A stretch of DNA of 38,177 nucleotides from Thermoplasmata archaeon (GCA_022750415.1 JAKIVT010000008.1:1-38177); one strand, 5' to 3'. Positions 24,265 through 32,802 are shown, counted from the stretch's first letter. A program made the numbers and translations. The notes: generated by a model from the letters alone, not told the origin.

Positions 24265-25047
24265 ATGGCGGACGTGGAGGAGCAGCTCTTTCCGAAGCGG
24301 AAGGAGCGGTTCGAAGATCGGCGGAAGGAGTCGCAGCAGCGCAAGCTCCTCGACGAATTCTTCGACCACGCCACCCTCGTCGCCATCTCCCGGCTCGTCA
24401 CCCAGGGGCAGTTCGACCAACTCGACTATCCAATCTCCACCGGCAAGGAGGGCGGAGTCTTCCGGGCGACCTCGGGCGAAGTGTTCCGGGCGGTGAAGGT
24501 CTACCGGATCGGCAACGCGGTGTTCAAACGACTCCCCGCCTACGCCCTCGAAATGCTCAAGCGAGAGGCGAGCACGTCGAATTACGGCCGTCTCGTGACG
24601 GGGTGGACGCGCCGCGAGCACAGCGTTCTTCACCGACTGTATGACGCCGGCGTTCGGTGTCCCCGCCCGTTCGGATACCTACGCAACGTGCTCGTGATGG
24701 ATTTCGTGGGCGACGAGGGCCTCCCGGCTCCACGTCTCCAGACGATCGCGCTCGACGACCCGCAGGCGGTCCACGACGACATGGTCGTCCAAGTGCGACT
24801 GATGGTCCAGAAGGCGCGCCTCGTCCACGCCGACCTCTCGCCGTACAACGTCCTCTTCCACGGCGGCAAACCGGTCGTGATCGACGTCGCCCAGTCGATC
24901 GAGGCGGAGCATCCCCAGGCGAAGGCGCTGCTCGAGCGCGATGTCGCGAACTTTGCGAAGTACTTCCGGCGGCTGGGAGTTCCCACCTCCCCCGAGACGT
25001 TCATGCAGGCGGTCGGCCCCCTCGAACTCGGCCCGAAAGGGGGCTAG
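24265..25047 (+). CDS. rio1: RIO1-type serine protein kinase
   Basis: Atypical protein kinase/ATPase of small ribosomal subunit maturation, 260 residues. It has the RIO1 P-loop PISTGKEGGVFRATSGE, the ATP-binding lysine in FRAVKVYRI, the catalytic HADLSPYNVLFHGGKP and the metal-binding VIDVAQSIEAEHPQA, all in the right order. The flexible loop after the lysine (RLPAYALEMLKREAS) is shorter than in eukaryotes, as in archaeal RIO1. It is followed after 3 nt by the double-KH gene, a classic archaeal pairing. A weak TATA-like TATCTT lies 29-34 nt before the ATG. Confidence 0.95.
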   Translation: MADVEEQLFPKRKERFEDRRKESQQRKLLDEFFDHATLVAISRLVTQGQFDQLDYPISTGKEGGVFRATSGEVFRAVKVYRIGNAVFKRLPAYALEMLKREASTSNYGRLVTGWTRREHSVLHRLYDAGVRCPRPFGYLRNVLVMDFVGDEGLPAPRLQTIALDDPQAVHDDMVVQVRLMVQKARLVHADLSPYNVLFHGGKPVVIDVAQSIEAEHPQAKALLERDVANFAKYFRRLGVPTSPETFMQAVGPLELGPKGG

Positions 25048-25050
25048 GCC

Positions 25051-25623
25051 GTGGCGGTGCTGTACGTCCGGATCCCGGACGATCGAATCGGGGTGCTGAT
25101 TGGCGCGGGCGGGTCGACGAAGCGACGGATCGAGCAGCGGACCGGCACGTCGATCTCGGTGGACCGGGACGACGGAACGGTCGAAGTGACGGCGCCGGAC
25201 ACGGGCGACCCCATCGGACTGCTGAAGGCCCGGGACGTCGCGCTCGCGATCGGACGAGGATTTTCCCCGCCGCGGGCAGAGCGACTCCTCCGGGACGACA
25301 CCTACCTCGGGGTGATCGACATCAAGCAGGTCACGGGAAAGCACGACAAGGCGTCGCTGTGGCGGATCCGGTCCCGCTTGATCGGCGTCGAGGGACGCGC
25401 CCGCGCTCGCATCGAGTCTCTGTCCGGCTGTTCGATGAGCGTCTATGGTTCGACCGTCGCGCTGATCGGACAGGAGCGGCAGCTGGAAGGCGCCACGCGG
25501 GCCCTCGAGCTCCTCCTCCACGGAAGCGAGCACTCCTCCGTCTTCCACCTCCTCGCCCGGCTGAGGCGGGAAGATGCCCTCGACGACGCGACCGCGACGA
25601 TCGAGGTCCCGGACGGCGAGTAG
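25051..25623 (+). CDS. Double KH-domain RNA-binding protein (Dim2/Pno1-like)
   Basis: 190 residues with two KH domains. KH1 (about 3-70) has VLIGAGGSTKRRIEQRTG with the GxxG loop GAGG; KH2 (about 95-165) has RLIGVEGRARARIESLSG with GVEG. Archaeal homologues of eukaryotic Pno1/Dim2 bind the 3' end of pre-16S rRNA and act with RIO1 in ribosome assembly, which fits the immediate neighbour. The start is GTG 25051, 3 nt after the RIO1 stop. It is followed after 2 nt by the primase gene. Confidence 0.93.
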   Translation: MAVLYVRIPDDRIGVLIGAGGSTKRRIEQRTGTSISVDRDDGTVEVTAPDTGDPIGLLKARDVALAIGRGFSPPRAERLLRDDTYLGVIDIKQVTGKHDKASLWRIRSRLIGVEGRARARIESLSGCSMSVYGSTVALIGQERQLEGATRALELLLHGSEHSSVFHLLARLRREDALDDATATIEVPDGE

Positions 25624-25625
25624 GC

Positions 25626-26873
25626 ATGGGGGTCACCGTCCGCTTAGAAGGTCGGGACCTCGCCTGGGCCAAGGAGCGGTTCTCGCGGTACTACTCGGCG
25701 ACCGATGTGCCGCCCCCGCTGCGGTTCGCGCGGCGCGAGTTCGCTGCGTTTCCCTTCACGACCGAGACGATGATGCGACGCCACGCCGCGTTCCGGACCG
25801 TCGAGGAGTTTCAGGGGTTCCTCCGGCGGGAAGCCCCCCGGCACGTGTACTACTCGTCGGCGTACTACCACCTGCCCGACCACCCCACGATGCCGGGGAA
25901 GGAGTGGCTCGGTGCCGATGTGGTGTTCGACCTCGACGCCGACCACCTGCGCGGAGCGGAGTCACTAGATTACGCGGGTCAGCTCGGCCTCGTCCGCCAA
26001 CGTGTCCAGGACCTCCTTCGCGACTTTCTCTTCGGCGATTTCGGGATTGACCCGGCGAAAACCTTCCTGGTCTTCTCCGGCGGCCGTGGCTACCACGTCC
26101 ACATCCAGGACGAGGTCTTCTGGACCCTAACCAGCCCCGAACGACGGGAGCTCGTCGACTACGTGACCGGATCCGGGTTCGATGCCCGTCGCGTGATTTC
26201 CAGCGACCGGGGAACGGCGTCGTCCATGGCGGACGATGACGGCGACGGCCAGTCCGTCCGGCCCGGGAAAGCGTTCGCGCGACTTCCCGCGACCGATGCG
26301 CCTGGTTGGTCGGGCCGAACGAGCCGGGCCGTCGTTGCGATGCTCGACCGGTGGGCCGCCGCGGGACCCTCGGCGGCCGAAGCCGAGCTCGTCGCGGCCG
26401 GCCTCTCCAAATCGAAGGCTCGAAGCCTTGCGAAAACCCTCGTCAAGGACGGCGTCGGTCGGAAGATCAGCGGGTCGCTCAGCCTCGACGTCCGGGACAA
26501 GGACCTGCCCCCGGAATTCCTCGAGGTCGTCGTGGCCCGGGCCGCGGTCGAGGTCCAGGGCGAAACGGATGCCCCCGTCACTACCGACATTCACCGACTG
26601 ATCCGACTCCCCGGTTCCCTCCACGGAGGGACCGGATTCCGCGTGGTTCCGCTGACGTTGGACCACCTCTCCTCGTTCGACCCTTTCGGGGAAGCCTTAC
26701 CCGACTCCCCGAGGACGGACCGGTCGTCCGTGGTCCTCACGAAGGATGTGCGGTACCCGTTCCCTCAGTCGCCCCTCGACGCCCCGGCCGGGGCAGTGCT
26801 CGACCTCCCGAGCCCGGTCGCGCTGTTCCTGATGCTCAGGGGGGAGGCGGTACTTCCGCCCGGACCGGGATAA
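25626..26873 (+). CDS. priS: DNA primase small subunit PriS
   Basis: Catalytic subunit of the archaeal/eukaryotic-type primase, 415 residues. The metal-binding acidic motif is ADVVFDLDADHL (D102, D104) and the nucleotide-binding motif is VFSGGRGYHVHI (S151-H157). The late RLPGSLHGGTGFRV is also conserved. Oddly, the protein has no cysteine at all, so the zinc knuckle known from Pyrococcus, Sulfolobus and human small subunits is missing; the segment after DADHL is short. ATG 25626 is 2 nt after the KH gene. The 3' end overlaps the convergent FAH-family gene by 38 nt. The large subunit PriL is not in this window. Confidence 0.95.
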   Translation: MGVTVRLEGRDLAWAKERFSRYYSATDVPPPLRFARREFAAFPFTTETMMRRHAAFRTVEEFQGFLRREAPRHVYYSSAYYHLPDHPTMPGKEWLGADVVFDLDADHLRGAESLDYAGQLGLVRQRVQDLLRDFLFGDFGIDPAKTFLVFSGGRGYHVHIQDEVFWTLTSPERRELVDYVTGSGFDARRVISSDRGTASSMADDDGDGQSVRPGKAFARLPATDAPGWSGRTSRAVVAMLDRWAAAGPSAAEAELVAAGLSKSKARSLAKTLVKDGVGRKISGSLSLDVRDKDLPPEFLEVVVARAAVEVQGETDAPVTTDIHRLIRLPGSLHGGTGFRVVPLTLDHLSSFDPFGEALPDSPRTDRSSVVLTKDVRYPFPQSPLDAPAGAVLDLPSPVALFLMLRGEAVLPPGPG

Positions 26874-27813
26874 CCAACCGGCCGATCTTTTCGATCGACG
26901 CTTCGACCTGGTCCCCGCTCTTCAGCCGTCGGCTCTCGTTGCCGAACTCGAAGCCGGGCGTGCCGCCGAGCGTACCGAGCGAGATCAAGTCCCCCGGTTC
27001 CAGTGTCACGCCGCGCGAAAGGTGCTCGAGGATCTGAGGAAGTCGGAACACGTAGTCGTCGGTGGTTCCGGACTGCCGGACGGTCCCCCCGACCTTGAGC
27101 TCCATCTTCAGGGGGTACACCTCGCCGACCTCCTCTTTCGGAACGACCCAGGGGCCGACGGCCATCGTGCTGTCGAATCCCTTGCCCATGACCCAGTCGA
27201 CCGGTCCCTCGGCGGGATACTGCAGGTCGCGGTAGCCCATGTCGAGGGCGATCGTGTAGCCGGCGACGTGCTCGATCGCTTGCGAAGCGGGAATGTGCTT
27301 CCCCTTCTTTCCGACGACCGCCGCAAGCTCGACTTCGACGTCGGGGAACGTCCCCGCCTGGTGGAGGATGAGCGGCTCGCTCGGTCCCACGAGACTGTTG
27401 AAAAATCGGGTGAACAGGTACGGCTGTTTCGGTATGGCGCGCTTCTGCTCGGCGAGATGGCTTCGGGAGTTCGCGGCCAGGCAGTAGATCTTCGCGCCGT
27501 TGGCGACGGGAGCCAACAGGCGGACCCCCTCTTCGGCCTTGAACAAGAGGCGGGCCCCCGTCGCGGCCCGGGGCGTCCAGCCGGCCCGGCGCCGCCGTTC
27601 GATGTACTCCAAGATCTTCTTGGTGATGTCCACCGATTCGGCGCCGCCGGCGAAGAACGCCCGCATGTCCCGGAACCGGCTCGGGTCGGCCCCTTTGATC
27701 GGGTTGACGCCGAAGTAGTCGCGGCACGCCGTGTCGAGGTCGATGTACTCGTTCTGGTCGGTGACCATCCCGAAGTGGAACTGGTCGGAGAGGACGAAGT
27801 GCACGAGCTTCAC
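26836..27813 (-). CDS. Fumarylacetoacetate hydrolase family protein
   Basis: 325 residues. The FAH-fold core in the C-terminal two thirds has the metal-binding acidic set: PDVEVELAAVVGKKGKHI, then GYTIALDMGYRDLQ and GKGFDSTMAVGPWVV. LEPGDLISLGTLGG is the family's late motif. An N-terminal domain of about 90 residues is present, as in acylpyruvase- and 2-keto-pentenoate hydratase-like members. The exact reaction (C-C hydrolysis, decarboxylation or hydration) cannot be told. Its ATG 27813 overlaps the stop of the reductase gene (ATGA), so it is the last gene of the FEN1 operon. The 3' end overlaps primase coding sequence, with a small hairpin (GGCGG-TACTT-CCGCC, 26846-26860) in the overlap. Confidence 0.92.
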   Translation of the reverse strand: MKLVHFVLSDQFHFGMVTDQNEYIDLDTACRDYFGVNPIKGADPSRFRDMRAFFAGGAESVDITKKILEYIERRRRAGWTPRAATGARLLFKAEEGVRLLAPVANGAKIYCLAANSRSHLAEQKRAIPKQPYLFTRFFNSLVGPSEPLILHQAGTFPDVEVELAAVVGKKGKHIPASQAIEHVAGYTIALDMGYRDLQYPAEGPVDWVMGKGFDSTMAVGPWVVPKEEVGEVYPLKMELKVGGTVRQSGTTDDYVFRLPQILEHLSRGVTLEPGDLISLGTLGGTPGFEFGNESRRLKSGDQVEASIEKIGRLVIPVRAEVPPPP

Positions 27814-28535
27814 GGTTCGGCCCTCGAGCCGTCGGGATGGGTCGGCCCAGATAACGGTCGCGCCGGAGCGTTCGGGCTCCCGGCCGGAACGTAAGTGAGG
27901 ACCACCCCGTCGTCGAGCGGCTCGGAGGTGACGAGGACAAGCGGGGCCGATGGCCGGGATTCCGGGAGGTCGGGGCCGCGGACCATCGATGGGGCGGTGG
28001 ACCCGCCGATCACGGTCGGCGCCACGAAGACGGTCATCCGGTCGAAGAGCCCTCCGGCCAACACCGAGGCGAGGATCTCACCGCCTCCTTCCACGAGCAA
28101 TTTCCGCATGCCGCGATGCTTGAGCTCCGCGAAGAGTTGCGCGAGTTCGACTCGGTCCGAGCCGGCCCGGATCACCTCGACCTGCGGTGGAAATGTGCGT
28201 GTGCACCGGTCCGTGACCGCGACGACCGTCGGCGTCGAGCCGTCGAGGACCCGCGCTCCCGGAGGTGTTCGCCCGACGGAATCGACGATGACCCGCGTCG
28301 GCGAGCGTCCCTTCGGTCGGTCGATCCGCTCCCAGTGCACGCGCAGGGACGGGTCATCGGCCACCACCGTCCCGACGCCCACGAGGATCCCGTCGACATC
28401 GGCCCGCAGCCACTGGACCCGGGCCAGGTCGTTTGGTCCGGAGAGTTTTGCTTGGCGGCCGCCGGCGTACGCGAGGCGTCCGTCCGCCGAGACGGCGCAG
28501 TTCACGAGGACTTCGGGGCGGTCGGTGGTCGTCAT
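27810..28535 (-). CDS. 2,5-diamino-6-(ribosylamino)pyrimidinone phosphate reductase (RIB7/ArfC type, RibD C-terminal fold)
   Basis: 241 residues of the RibD_C/dihydrofolate-reductase-like fold. VNCAVSADGRLAYAGG (12-27), GILVGVGTVVADDPSLRVHW and KLLVEGGGEILASVLAGGLF, with VAPTVIGG, are the NADPH- and substrate-binding signatures. In archaea this enzyme reduces the ribose of the riboflavin precursor before deamination, so it serves flavin and F420 synthesis. No other riboflavin genes are nearby. It starts 6 nt after FTCD and overlaps the FAH gene by 4 nt. The last 30 residues are Pro/Gly-rich and not conserved. Confidence 0.9.
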   Translation of the reverse strand: MTTTDRPEVLVNCAVSADGRLAYAGGRQAKLSGPNDLARVQWLRADVDGILVGVGTVVADDPSLRVHWERIDRPKGRSPTRVIVDSVGRTPPGARVLDGSTPTVVAVTDRCTRTFPPQVEVIRAGSDRVELAQLFAELKHRGMRKLLVEGGGEILASVLAGGLFDRMTVFVAPTVIGGSTAPSMVRGPDLPESRPSAPLVLVTSEPLDDGVVLTYVPAGSPNAPARPLSGPTHPDGSRAEP

Positions 28536-28541
28536 CGGTCG

Positions 28542-30023
28542 CTACAACATCCCAAGCGATCGGGCTTCGGCGCGGATCGGACCGACGTCGACCCCTGCGC
28601 CTTCAAGATCCGGAATGTTGATCGCGACGTTGGCGAGGGCCCCGATCCGCCCCGCCTCGAGCAGCGCGATCGCGGTCGTGAGGTCGCTCGCAATCGATGC
28701 GCGAACCTTCGGACGGAGCGCCGCGAGGCGCTCGGAAGATCCGTGGGAGAGGCGAGCGGTCGCAAGAGGGACTTCGGTCGCCCGTCGGACTGCGTCTCGG
28801 TGGGCGTTGAGAGCGGAGGGCTCCGAGGGAGCGACCTTGAGGGCTTTCCGAGCAGACCGAAGAGCCTCGAACGCCTCGGTGTCTTCGTCGACCCCCGCCA
28901 GCAGGCGGTCGCGGGCGGTGGCCATCTCCGCGATGGCAGCATCGAGGATTGGGTCATTCGCGTCCTTCGGCTGGGAGAAGCGAAGGACCATTTCCCCGAG
29001 GGCGACGCCCATCGCCGCCGCGGCCGCCGATGCGCTCCCCCCGCCGGGGGTCGGTGTCCGCTCCGACAGTCGACGGGCGAACTCGGTGAGCGTTGCGGAC
29101 GCGAGCGATCGACCGGGCGCCTCCGGAGCGTCCGCGAAGCGCCGCTCGAGGATCTGGCGGCGGTCAAAGTGCGTGAGCTGGAGGTACGACTCCGCGGCGT
29201 CGAGGAGCGCATCGTCCGGAACGAGGCCGACGATCTCGGATTCGACGGTGCGAATCCCGGCCTTCGCGGCCTCGGCCCGGACCGCTTCGACGACGCGGGG
29301 GATCGGGGTCGTGTGGAAGTCGGTGAGGTTCATCGACACCTGGGCTTGGTTGCGCTCCTTGATCTCGAACCCAAGCGCCTTGACCTCGGGGAGGCCGCCG
29401 TCTCGGGCCCGAACGGCCTTCGCGATCCGCTTCGCAATCGCCACGTCGGGGGTCGCGAGGTAGATGTTGTAGGCGATGAGGACCGGGCGGGCCCCGATCG
29501 CGACCACCCCAGCGCTCGGGTGGACCTGCGGCGCGCCGAAGTCCGGCCTCTTGGCCGGGTCGGTGCCGATCGTGTCGCGGATCCCCTCGAATTGTCCGCG
29601 TCGGACGACGGCGAGGTCCGCGCGTTCCGGGACGCGAGCGCTCTGGGCGTACAGATAGACCGGGACGTGGAGTTCGCGGGCCACGCGTTCTCCGAGCTGT
29701 TCGGAGAGCCGGATCGCACCTTCGATCGTAGCGTCCCCGATCGGGATGAACGGGACGACATCGACCGCGCCCATTCGCGGGTGCTCCCCCACGTGGGTCC
29801 GCAGGTCGATCGAAGTCACGGCGACCCGCATCATCCGGAAGAGCGCTTCGAGGAGGGGCTCCCCTTCCCCGACGAGCGAGATCACCGACCGGTTGTGATC
29901 CGCGTTGCTCTCGACGTCCAGGACCCGCACTCCCGGGACCGTCCGAGCGGCGTCGGCGATCGCCGCGACCTTCGTTGCGTCCCGGCCCTCGGAAAAGTTC
30001 GGGACCGACTCGTACTGCGTCAC
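28542..30023 (-). CDS. ftcd: Bifunctional glutamate formimidoyltransferase / formimidoyl-tetrahydrofolate cyclodeaminase
   Basis: 493 residues. Residues 1-295 are the formiminotransferase: VPNFSEGRDATKVAAIADA, DHNRSVISLVGEG, HPRMGAVDVVPFIPI and MNLTDFHTTPIPRV. Residues about 315-493 are the cyclodeaminase, with LSERTPTPGGGSASAAAAAM and an all-helical remainder. The pair transfers the formimino group from formiminoglutamate to a folate and releases ammonia, the last steps of histidine breakdown; it is also a source of one-carbon units. No hut genes are in the window. The start is GTG 30023, overlapping the FEN1 stop as GTGA. Fused forms are known from animals and some prokaryotes. Confidence 0.94.
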   Translation of the reverse strand: MTQYESVPNFSEGRDATKVAAIADAARTVPGVRVLDVESNADHNRSVISLVGEGEPLLEALFRMMRVAVTSIDLRTHVGEHPRMGAVDVVPFIPIGDATIEGAIRLSEQLGERVARELHVPVYLYAQSARVPERADLAVVRRGQFEGIRDTIGTDPAKRPDFGAPQVHPSAGVVAIGARPVLIAYNIYLATPDVAIAKRIAKAVRARDGGLPEVKALGFEIKERNQAQVSMNLTDFHTTPIPRVVEAVRAEAAKAGIRTVESEIVGLVPDDALLDAAESYLQLTHFDRRQILERRFADAPEAPGRSLASATLTEFARRLSERTPTPGGGSASAAAAAMGVALGEMVLRFSQPKDANDPILDAAIAEMATARDRLLAGVDEDTEAFEALRSARKALKVAPSEPSALNAHRDAVRRATEVPLATARLSHGSSERLAALRPKVRASIASDLTTAIALLEAGRIGALANVAINIPDLEGAGVDVGPIRAEARSLGML

Positions 30024-31054
30024 GACCCTTCCCCCCCGAACGCATCGAGCATCGTCTGCCGACCGTGGTCCAGGACCGTGGGCGCGAGTGGGGAGCCGTG
30101 CCGTTTCGCCCTCTGCAACGCTCCGTCCACGCGGTCCGCGGAGAAACCGTGCCGGTCCACCAGGATCCGGTGCACCGCGTCGCGGTCCAGCGGGCGGAGC
30201 ACCACCGGCTCGACCTCGATGGTCTGCGGATTCCGGAACAGCTCGGCCACCGGTTCCGCCTCGGCGGGGTCGAGACCGGCCTTCCGGAGCGTCCCTTCCC
30301 AGCCCAGGTGTTCGCGCGCGAGCTTCAACGCCTTTTTCGGCCCGTACCCCCGAACGCCGTCCGAGAAGTCGGTCCCGACGAGCAGCCCGATGAGGAGGAG
30401 TTCCTCGTCCGAGATGCCGAGCTGTTCGAGCAATTTCTCCCGGTCGATGATCTGGGCGGCGGGCGCTTTCCCCTGCCGGAGCCGCGCCGCCAGGCCCCGG
30501 ACCAGACGCGGCGCGTGGAAGAGGAGGCTATCGTAGTCTTCGGAAGCGGCGGCCCAGACCGTCCCGCGTTGCGCCATCGCGGCGGCCTGCGCCTCCCCCT
30601 CGGACGGAGCTTGGATGGCCGGAACGCCGAGCGCGCGGAGGAGCTCCATGGTCTCTTCGGCCATCGAGCGCGAGAACCGGCTCGTTTGCGCGGCCTTTTT
30701 CCGGGCGGTCTCGAGGTCGCCGGCCTCGAGCGCCTCCTTCCACGCGGTCTCGGCCCGCTCCTTCGCGACGAACCGTTCGCGGAGGGTCCCGGCCTTCAGG
30801 TCCGGTGGCTTTCCATCGAACACCCAGGCGGGGGTGACGCCCTGTCCCAGGAGGGAGGTCGTCCGGTAGAGAACCCCGATCAGGTGGCTGGTGATGCGAC
30901 CCTCCGGGTCGCTGAACGGCTGACCGTCCCGCTGGCGGATCGTCGCGAGGAATTGGTAGACGGCGTTGTAGGCGTCGACGGCGACGGACCGGCCCGCGAG
31001 AGCCTCCCAGGGAAGCTCCTCCGGGCTCACCAAGTCGCGGAACGGAAGCCCCAC
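30020..31054 (-). CDS. fen: Flap endonuclease 1
   Basis: Structure-specific 5' nuclease that removes flaps during Okazaki fragment processing, 344 residues. The N-region has SVAVDAYNAVYQFLATIRQR with D27 and AWVFDGKPPDLK with D80, and the I-region has APSEGEAQAAAMAQRG, ASEDYDSLLF and GTDFSDGVRGYGPKKAL (helix-hairpin-helix). The C-terminal QTMLDAFG is a PCNA-interacting motif ending in FG rather than the common FF or WF. The start is GTG 31054 because FEN1 proteins start Met-Gly at exactly this point; nothing upstream is family-like. The stop overlaps FTCD. A weak TATA-like AAGTACTC lies about 20-30 nt upstream. Confidence 0.96.
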   Translation of the reverse strand: MGLPFRDLVSPEELPWEALAGRSVAVDAYNAVYQFLATIRQRDGQPFSDPEGRITSHLIGVLYRTTSLLGQGVTPAWVFDGKPPDLKAGTLRERFVAKERAETAWKEALEAGDLETARKKAAQTSRFSRSMAEETMELLRALGVPAIQAPSEGEAQAAAMAQRGTVWAAASEDYDSLLFHAPRLVRGLAARLRQGKAPAAQIIDREKLLEQLGISDEELLLIGLLVGTDFSDGVRGYGPKKALKLAREHLGWEGTLRKAGLDPAEAEPVAELFRNPQTIEVEPVVLRPLDRDAVHRILVDRHGFSADRVDGALQRAKRHGSPLAPTVLDHGRQTMLDAFGGEGS

Positions 31055-31154
31055 GTACCTCGTCGAGCGGCGCGGAGTACTTGTCCCTTGGGGACGGAAT
31101 TCCGGGTGGACGAATCTACATGTACAGCAGGGTGGTGCCAGCGGCCGAGACCCC

Positions 31155-31946
31155 ATGTCGCTCGAATGGCGGGATACCGCCTCCACCGCTTCTCCTCTGG
31201 CGCCCGGAGGGATCGTACTTTCGAGCTTTCCGTCCGCCGGGCTCGCCGCGACCGTTGCCGGTCATTACATCGTCAAATCTCTCAAGCTGCCCCGGATCGG
31301 CGTCTTCGACGGCTCCGACTCGCAACCCATCGCGGTGGTCCAGGACGGCCAGGTCCACCCCCCCATCCGGGTCTACGGCCGATCCGACCTCGCTGTCGTA
31401 CTCTCGGAGCTTCCCGTCCCGCCCGACCTCGCCTTCGTTGCGGCGCAGGCGATCCTCCGCGGCGCGGAGCAGCGGAAGGCGCGCTGGGTGATCGGTCTGG
31501 AAGGCGTCATGCCCCACCCGGTCGAGGCGGAGTCGTCGACGCCGGGGGCCACCCCAGCGGCCGACGAGACCGTCTGGGTCGCCACGTCCCAAGAGAACGC
31601 GTCGTTCGCTGCCGAACTGAAGAAGGCGAACGCGCGGCGCCTTGAGGATGGGGTCATCGGCGGACTCTCCGGAGCGCTGCTGATCGAGGGGATCGCGCGT
31701 GCGACGCCCGTCGCGGTTCTCCTGGTCAGCGCCGTGACGGCTGCCGAGGGGTTCCCGGACCACCGGGCTGGCGCGGCGCTGATCGAGACCCTCGACCGCC
31801 TCCTTCCGGAACTCAAGATCGACACAGGGCCGCTTCGCACCCAGGCCGAGTCGATCGAGAAGGCGCTGCGCGCAGCGATGCGGGCCCGAAAGCACGCGGT
31901 CCCCGAGCTTTCGACGGAGCCCGCGCAGCCGACGATCTACGGATAG
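31155..31946 (+). CDS. PAC2 family proteasome assembly chaperone (PbaB-like)
   Basis: 263 residues of the PAC2 fold. Core features are SSFPSAGLAATVAGHYIVKS near the N-terminus, VVLSELPVPPD, WVIGLEGVMPHP and the central GGLSGALLIEGIARATPVAV with a following LLVSAVTAAEGFPDHRAGAA. The protein ends PTIYG, a hydrophobic-Tyr-X (HbYX) motif, which in PbaB and proteasome activators docks into the alpha-ring pockets. It may therefore bind the 20S proteasome, as chaperone or as regulator. It stands alone, divergent from FEN1; no proteasome subunit gene is in the window. Confidence 0.9.
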   Translation: MSLEWRDTASTASPLAPGGIVLSSFPSAGLAATVAGHYIVKSLKLPRIGVFDGSDSQPIAVVQDGQVHPPIRVYGRSDLAVVLSELPVPPDLAFVAAQAILRGAEQRKARWVIGLEGVMPHPVEAESSTPGATPAADETVWVATSQENASFAAELKKANARRLEDGVIGGLSGALLIEGIARATPVAVLLVSAVTAAEGFPDHRAGAALIETLDRLLPELKIDTGPLRTQAESIEKALRAAMRARKHAVPELSTEPAQPTIYG

Positions 31947-31965
31947 GATCGCGGAGACCGGAAGT

Positions 31966-32148
31966 TCACGAGGACGTCGCCATGCCGAACGAATCGGAGT
32001 ACGTCAGGAGCCAGAGGGCCCCGCCGATGACGACCATGACCAGCACGAGGATCGCGATGGGGTTCGACGCGAACTGCCAGATCGTGACCCCGATCAACAC
32101 CGCCGGGAGGAGGAAGGTCACGAGGATCGTGAGGAGTCGGCCGTCCAT
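31966..32148 (-). CDS. Small membrane protein, 60 residues
   Basis: Not recognised. Two transmembrane helices (LLTILVTFLLPAVLIGVTIW and IAILVLVMVVIGGALWLLTY) connected by a short loop QFASNP, with the tail SDSFGMATSS. Charge distribution (MDGR at the start) is not decisive for topology. ATG 32148 is supported by a TATA-like GTTATCTC 26-33 nt upstream. It converges with the PAC2 gene over 19 nt and diverges from the Nudix-like gene. Confidence 0.7.
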   Translation of the reverse strand: MDGRLLTILVTFLLPAVLIGVTIWQFASNPIAILVLVMVVIGGALWLLTYSDSFGMATSS

Positions 32149-32173
32149 GGAACGACGCTCCGAGCGCCCTCGG

Positions 32174-32181
32174 GAGATAAC
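32174..32181 (-). promoter_or_regulatory. TATA-like box of the small membrane protein gene
   Basis: Minus-strand GTTATCTC, 26-33 nt before ATG 32148; expected spacing for a leaderless transcript. Confidence 0.45.
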
Positions 32182-32247
32182 GGTTCCGGCGTTCGAAGTT
32201 TCCATGCCCCGCCCCCCGGGCGGTCCCGGCTCGCCGAAGTGCGGGGG

Positions 32248-32802
32248 ATGAGCATGGACGAGCCCCGCCCCCGGACGTTCGCCCGCTGGCGCCGCGAGGC
32301 GAACGCAGGACCCGGATACTCCCAGATCCCGGCGGACGGCGCCTGCCTTTCCGCGTTCTTGCTGATCCGAGACCCCGCCGACCCGGGCCGCGTGGCGCTC
32401 GGCTCCCCGTCGCCCGAGGTCGACTGGGAAAAGATCGGAAGTCTCGGACCGGCGCGGGTGGCCCGAATCGGCGATCAGCTGATGCTCCCGTCGTGCCACC
32501 TCGTCGAGTACGAGGCGCCGGAGGCCGCGGCGGCCCGGATCGCCGTGGAGCAGCTCGAGCGATCCGACCTCGAAATCACAGGACCGCTGGTCGTTTCCGA
32601 GGCGTACGGACGACCGGGAGCGGCCGAGCAACATTGGGACCTCCATTTCCTGTTCGGCACCACTTGGCCAGCCGGGGTCCCGCTCGCCGCCCGACCCTGG
32701 AAACAGATCGGATTCCTCGACCCACGGACGGTCCCCCGGGACCGGTATGCCCGGTCCCACGACGATATCGTTCGGCTGGCCTACTTCGAGACGCCGACCT
32801 AG
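32248..32802 (+). CDS. Nudix-like hypothetical protein with degenerate Nudix box
   Basis: 184 residues. The layout, with an early SAFLLIRDP strand, a helix APEAAAARIAVEQLERSDLE and the late HWDLHFLFGTTWPAG and WKQIGFLDP, resembles Nudix hydrolases. However, the catalytic Gly and the EExGU acidic pair are not conserved (RIAVEQL stands in place of REUxEE). It may bind a nucleotide or be an inactive relative. Three in-frame starts are close together (GTG 32239, ATG 32248, ATG 32254); the middle one is used. It is divergent from the small membrane protein and convergent with the FtsZ-like gene. Confidence 0.6.
   Translation: MSMDEPRPRTFARWRREANAGPGYSQIPADGACLSAFLLIRDPADPGRVALGSPSPEVDWEKIGSLGPARVARIGDQLMLPSCHLVEYEAPEAAAARIAVEQLERSDLEITGPLVVSEAYGRPGAAEQHWDLHFLFGTTWPAGVPLAARPWKQIGFLDPRTVPRDRYARSHDDIVRLAYFETPT

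Noticed and set aside
28116-30536. 806-codon plus-strand frame opposite the reductase, FTCD and FEN1 genes
   Set aside because: Spans three real genes on the other strand; composition is that of a GC-rich shadow frame.
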